Assembly: GCA_012514595.1 (NCBI GenBank)
Contig: JAAYZZ010000024.1
Coordinates: forward strand, 1 to 14,752
Reading direction: 5' to 3'
DNA length: 14,752 bases
Source: Elusimicrobiota bacterium
GTDB lineage: Bacteria > Omnitrophota > Gorgyraeia > Zapsychrales > Fredricksoniimonadaceae
Shown here piece after piece: positions 13,835-14,752 of this stretch (position 1 is its first letter; every line of letters begins with the position of its first letter). Below the pieces are notes generated by a model that saw only the letters and a list, made by a program, of their open reading frames with translations, ran no database searches and was not told where the DNA came from. The position numbers and the translations under genes are program-made.

Positions 13835-14272
13835 ATGAAAAAGGGGTTCACATTGGTTGAAATTCTGGTGGTCATCACCATCATCCTGATCCTGGCGGGG
13901 ATCGCGGTGCCGCGCATGAAGGGGTTCCGGGATGAGGCCAACAAGGCCAAGGCCAAGGCGGAGCTGAAGATCCTGCAGGCGGCTGTCGAGTCCTTCAAGA
14001 ACAATACGGGGGCCTATCCCGGAACGACGACACAGCTTTATACGGATGATCTGGGAGGCGCAACGCCTAAAATGGTCGATGCGGTCATGTACGATCCGTT
14101 CGTGGCGGCCGGGTCTACCGAGTACGATTATATTTTGAGCGACAACGGCGTTTATTACGTCATCAGCTCTGTTGGCTTTGACGGGGCTGGCGGGGTTACT
14201 GAGATCAGCGCTGCGGGCGCCGTGACGAAAAGCGCCGACGATCTTTGCGTCACAAATGGCAGTGGCTGTTAA
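13835..14272 (+). CDS. Type IV pilin-like protein, tandem copy 2
   Basis: The product is 145 residues with a canonical prepilin leader MKKG|FTLVEILVV, Glu at +5, a hydrophobic helix to about residue 26 and an alpha1-C segment rich in Ala/Lys (30-55). The globular part contains the pilin-like 'TGAYPGTTTQLY' and 'YDPFVAAGS...YYVISSVG' patterns and ends in ADDLCVTNGSGC (Cys138, Cys145). ATG 13835 is preferred over the in-frame ATG at 13817: AAGGAG eight bases upstream is a strong ribosome-binding site, and the leader then has the ideal four residues. Its leader and ribosome-binding site are better than those of copy 1, so this is probably the major subunit and copy 1 a less abundant partner; that is inference. 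A major-pseudopilin (GspG) role is the main alternative. Confidence 0.92.
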   Translation: MKKGFTLVEILVVITIILILAGIAVPRMKGFRDEANKAKAKAELKILQAAVESFKNNTGAYPGTTTQLYTDDLGGATPKMVDAVMYDPFVAAGSTEYDYILSDNGVYYVISSVGFDGAGGVTEISAAGAVTKSADDLCVTNGSGC

Positions 14273-14287
14273 CCAGCTGTTTTCCTG

Positions 14288-14653
14288 ATGAAGACAAAGA
14301 CGTCTGGCGGTTTCACATTATTGGAACTGCTGATCACCATCGTCCTTCTGGCGATGGGGGTTGTTCCTCTTATTTGGGCCATGGCTGAAGGGATCCGCGC
14401 GGACAAGAGCATTGACCGCCGCGTGATCGCCCTCGGCCTGGCCCAGGAAAAGATCGAGGCTGTCCGGAACACGGCCTTTGCCTCGGTCGCGGCGGAGGCA
14501 AGGGCCGTTCTCGATGCGCCCTTTGCCGCGTACTATCGTGAAGTGGAGGTCACGGGCACAGACCCCAAGCAGGTCACTGTGACCGTGGACTGGGATTTTG
14601 AGGGGGCGACATTGGAATTGGCCCTGACAACACTGGTGACAAACCGCTCATGA
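14288..14653 (+). CDS. PilV/GspI-like minor (pseudo)pilin
   Basis: The product is 121 residues. The prepilin motif SGG|FTLLELLITIVLLAMGVVPL has Gly8 at -1, Phe9 at +1 and Glu13 at +5. 'LLAMGVVPL' followed by 'RRVIALGLAQEKIEAVRNTAF' is the pattern of PilV/GspI-type minor pilins, which help prime the pilus tip. The rest is a small beta-rich domain ('REVEVTGTDPKQVTVTVDWDFEGATLELALTTLVT'). The ATG at 14288 lies 15 bases after the pilin stop and has no clear ribosome-binding site. Its TGA overlaps the next ATG by four bases (ATGA), indicating translational coupling. Confidence 0.88.
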   Translation: MKTKTSGGFTLLELLITIVLLAMGVVPLIWAMAEGIRADKSIDRRVIALGLAQEKIEAVRNTAFASVAAEARAVLDAPFAAYYREVEVTGTDPKQVTVTVDWDFEGATLELALTTLVTNRS

Positions 14654-14752
14654 GGGATATCCGGGCCCTGACCCTGATCGAGATTTTGATCTCGATCGTT
14701 CTGATGACCCTGCTCATTGGAAGCGCGATCTTTGTGTACATGGCGGGCATCA
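14650..14752 (+). CDS. Minor (pseudo)pilin, N-terminal fragment (runs off the window)
   Basis: Only the first 34 residues are inside the window. They form a prepilin signal, MRDIRA|LTLIEILISIVLMTLLIG, with Glu at +5 and a long hydrophobic helix. As in the first pilin, Ala rather than Gly is at -1, and Leu replaces Phe at +1. Location directly after a PilV/GspI-like gene and the start-stop overlap ATGA (14650-14653) suggest a PilW/GspJ-like subunit. The family cannot be fixed from this fragment. Confidence 0.8.
   Translation, partial: MRDIRALTLIEILISIVLMTLLIGSAIFVYMAGI

Noticed and set aside
14264..14284. Weak stem GGCTG/CAGCT followed by GTTTTCC after the second pilin as an attenuator
   Set aside because: Only five pairs including a G-U and a short T-run; not supportable as a terminator.
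1..14752. Insertion sequences, prophage genes, toxin-antitoxin or defence systems
   Set aside because: No transposase, integrase, phage structural gene, restriction or CRISPR-associated protein is encoded; apart from the octamer elements the window is ordinary core-genome sequence.

Overview
The window is a dense, almost entirely plus-strand piece of a bacterial chromosome with moderately high GC. Coding stretches are rich in GC-ending codons and the spacers between genes are short. The set pheT, 6S RNA, rarA, 5-formyltetrahydrofolate cyclo-ligase, rny and ymdB, followed by a diderm-type secretin with a type IV pilus/type II secretion assembly block, fits a Gram-negative bacterium. The pilin style (tandem short pilins with a conserved Cys-terminated tail) reminds me of uncultured PVC-type lineages such as Omnitrophota. 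That assignment is only an impression and cannot be proven from this window.

Region 1 (1-4521) is housekeeping and RNA metabolism. It holds the C-terminal third of PheT, a probable 6S RNA, an 8-bp-phased palindromic repeat, rarA with its own terminator, a folate cyclo-ligase with a good promoter, and RNase Y.

Region 2 (4522-7352) starts with a second copy of the palindromic repeat. Then come a YmdB-type metallophosphoesterase, a small PilZ (c-di-GMP-binding) protein and glutamyl-tRNA synthetase. The synthetase gene is interrupted by one in-frame TAG and lacks the usual zinc-binding module. A tRNA-Gln(CUG) with its own strong promoter and terminator follows.

Region 3 (7354-8067) is a monocistronic hemolysin III/PAQR-type membrane protein. 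It appears to be expressed from an extended -10 promoter that begins in the tRNA terminator and would give an almost leaderless mRNA.

Region 4 (8208-14752) is a pilus or pseudopilus operon: secretin, stand-alone response-regulator receiver, PilB/GspE ATPase, PilC/GspF platform, two tandem major-type pilins, a PilV/GspI-like minor pilin and the start of another minor pilin cut by the window edge. No pilM/N/O/P, pilT or pilD gene is visible here.

The most unusual observations are four. (a) A dispersed family of inverted octamer arrays (GGTCACAA/TTGTGACC) sits directly in front of two start codons that lack Shine-Dalgarno sequences. (b) gltX carries an amber codon in a zinc-less variant of the enzyme. 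(c) The two pilin genes form a mosaic: a near-identical 60-bp block at their 5' ends, and 3' ends that encode an identical 12-residue tail with mostly different codons. (d) A Shine-Dalgarno-led 15-codon ORF and two mutually exclusive hairpins lie upstream of pilB.
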